A stretch of 5,655 bases of DNA from Acidobacteriaceae bacterium (lineage in GTDB: Bacteria; Acidobacteriota; Terriglobia; Terriglobales; Acidobacteriaceae). The stretch is from the NCBI GenBank assembly GCA_003156235.1, contig PMGP01000437.1:8297-13951 (forward strand), in the 5' to 3' direction. Positions 4,271 through 5,655 of the stretch are shown here, in pieces (positions within the stretch are counted from its first letter, which is position 1; every line of letters starts with the position of its first letter). The notes below the pieces were generated by a model, which did not search any database, had not been told where the DNA came from, and saw only the letters and a list, made by a program, of their open reading frames with translations. Both the position numbers and the translations under genes were made by a program.

Positions 4271-5655
4271 CTATCTGCGGCGGGGCTGTAAATGATCAAC
4301 TTCACTCCCGGCGGCAAACCCCTGCTGAAAGACAGGAGCTCTGGGTGCAATTTGCCTGCGGTGTCGTCATCGGTCGCATAGAACTGAACTTCCGACTCGG
4401 CGGATGATACGCGCTTCCGAGAGAGGTCCATGCTGGCGACTTTCACCCAACTAGTGGGAATCTGGTGCGGAAACCACTCGTCATAGATGATGACCAGGTG
4501 GACGTTATTCGCACTAACTAACTCCCGATACGCTTCGGCGTCCGCGTGACGCAATATGAGGCTGCGGGCCTTTTCAGAAGCAAGTCCGCCCAGGTCGAGA
4601 ACAAAGTTGGGATTATGATATGAAACCAGGCCAAGATCGTTGACCGCCACCGGTGCACGGTAAAAGTCGTTGACGAATCGATGCATTTGAAACTGTTGCT
4701 CATAGTTATTATTGGCTGCGAGAGGAACATGCCAAGTAGATATTATGTATTCCGCGCAAATCAGCAAGAGAGGCACGGCAGTCAGGCCGATATAAATGAG
4801 GCGCTGTTTCCTGTTCAACAGCACCTTGCGTATCGTATCTCGCATCAGGCAGATTCCGATCAATGCCGTGCCTGCCATGACGTAGTCCTCATATCGATCC
4901 AACCATCCGAAACGGCCGGCGACAGCGTGACTGCCTATCAGGCAGACCATGAGGAGCGCCATGAGTGCCTGTGATGACCAGCGCCATGGTTTGAGCGGAA
5001 GCTCCCGAAGGCATCGCACTGCAGCAGCCACGCCGATCACGAGCATCAGAGCTCCGGATGGGACGAGAGCCATGCGGATAACGTTGACGATGATCGAATT
5101 AAAAAAGCCTATACCCGTACCACTGATTCCATCAGCTACAACGGCAGACTTGGTAAGAATTGAACTGGGAATAGGCGGCAGCCCCAAACTAACAAGAAAT
5201 ACTGAAAAACCGCCTACCAAGAGGATAATCAGCGCGAAGGTTGCGGCCGCTGTACGCCAGCGTCCCCGCAGGGCAAGCACCAGGAGTGCAGCAAAGCTCA
5301 GGGCCAATCCCTCATAGCGCAATAGAGGAGCGAGAACGATGACCGCCGGAAGCCAAACAGGCATCTTGCCCTTGTCTAGAAATAATGTAATTCCGTAAAC
5401 GGTGGCAGCGACCGCCGCAATGTGCAGGTTGTGTTCAAGTCCGGTGAAGACAACGCCAATCATATTCGTGCAGAGAGCCAACATCAACAGGGCAACCGCC
5501 TGCACAACGATCCCGAAAGTGTCTTCAACAAGGCGTAGATGTGTAAAGAGCCGCCAGATAATCACGAGGGTCGCATAGAGCGCCAGGACGTTGAGGATCA
5601 GAGGCAGGTAGGGATGAAGAGAAGTGCCGACGGCTGGCGTGAGTAAAAACGTAAA
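4261..5655 (-). CDS. GT-C type membrane glycosyltransferase (GT39/AftB-like), N-terminus outside window
   Basis: The minus-strand frame is open from the right edge to TAG at 4263-4261 and gives 464 visible residues. About ten hydrophobic segments run from the first visible residues to LLLICAEYII (near 4745). A soluble C-terminal part of about 160 residues follows, expected on the periplasmic side. TGLEHNLHIA (Glu at 5434-5436) sits where GT-C proteins of this sort usually carry a GME or GLE motif. LRYEGLALS recalls the R-P/Y-E-G motif, PIPSSILTKS the conserved P-N-T-like loop, and VNDLGLVSYHNP with LDLGGL (about 4640-4585) the typical start of the soluble part. Family members transfer sugars from polyprenyl-phosphate donors to lipids, glycans or proteins. 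The first acidic catalytic loop lies beyond the window, so function cannot be confirmed. An internal GTG at 5565 is not the real start because the hydrophobic sequence continues upstream. The gene converges on the SDR gene across the palindromic element. Confidence 0.82.
   Translation of the reverse strand, partial: FTFLLTPAVGTSLHPYLPLILNVLALYATLVIIWRLFTHLRLVEDTFGIVVQAVALLMLALCTNMIGVVFTGLEHNLHIAAVAATVYGITLFLDKGKMPVWLPAVIVLAPLLRYEGLALSFAALLVLALRGRWRTAAATFALIILLVGGFSVFLVSLGLPPIPSSILTKSAVVADGISGTGIGFFNSIIVNVIRMALVPSGALMLVIGVAAAVRCLRELPLKPWRWSSQALMALLMVCLIGSHAVAGRFGWLDRYEDYVMAGTALIGICLMRDTIRKVLLNRKQRLIYIGLTAVPLLLICAEYIISTWHVPLAANNNYEQQFQMHRFVNDFYRAPVAVNDLGLVSYHNPNFVLDLGGLASEKARSLILRHADAEAYRELVSANNVHLVIIYDEWFPHQIPTSWVKVASMDLSRKRVSSAESEVQFYATDDDTAGKLHPELLSFSRGLPPGVKLIIYSPAADRVH

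Noticed and set aside
4681..5317. Plus-strand open frames opposite the GT-C gene
   Set aside because: They are antisense to a clear multi-spanning membrane protein and show no motifs of their own.

Overview
The window reads as a stretch of chromosome from a moderately GC-rich bacterium. It carries the end of a housekeeping gene, a compact run of sugar and glycan genes, a palindromic intergenic repeat, and a membrane glycosyltransferase on the opposite strand. The repeat is of a type I associate with Acidobacteriota: a hairpin with GGCACGACT arms next to a second GC-rich hairpin containing CCCCTGAGGG. That association is from memory and was not checked by a search, so phylum-level placement is tentative.

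Layout. Positions 1-591 (+) hold the 3' part of deoC, encoding deoxyribose-phosphate aldolase, open at the left edge. Four genes follow on the same strand: a TylF/MycF-type SAM-dependent O-methyltransferase (618-1292), a DPM1-like family 2 glycosyltransferase (1385-2164), a STELLO-family glycosyltransferase-like protein (2161-3081, TTG start) and an extended short-chain dehydrogenase/reductase acting on a nucleotide sugar (3074-4057). The last three are tightly packed: a 4-nt TTGA overlap and an 8-nt overlap, each with a Shine-Dalgarno sequence inside the upstream gene. They are therefore probably translationally coupled. The 203-nt gap 4058-4260 holds a 131-bp element with imperfect 19-20-bp terminal inverted repeats flanked by TA dinucleotides, which looks like a MITE. 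Positions 4261-5655 (-) encode a multi-membrane-spanning GT-C type glycosyltransferase whose N-terminus lies beyond the right edge.

How the genes may work together. The SDR enzyme would make or modify a nucleotide-activated sugar. The GT2 and STELLO-like enzymes would transfer sugars or prepare a lipid-linked donor. The methyltransferase would cap or decorate a sugar hydroxyl. The GT-C protein, on the periplasmic side of the membrane, would use a polyprenyl-phosphate sugar of the type that DPM1-like GT2 enzymes make. This is inference from family membership and gene order; no substrate can be read from the sequence.

The most unusual item is the STELLO-family gene. The family is best known from plants and animals, and its bacterial role is not established to my knowledge. 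I see no CRISPR array, tRNA, rRNA, transposase or toxin-antitoxin pair here.
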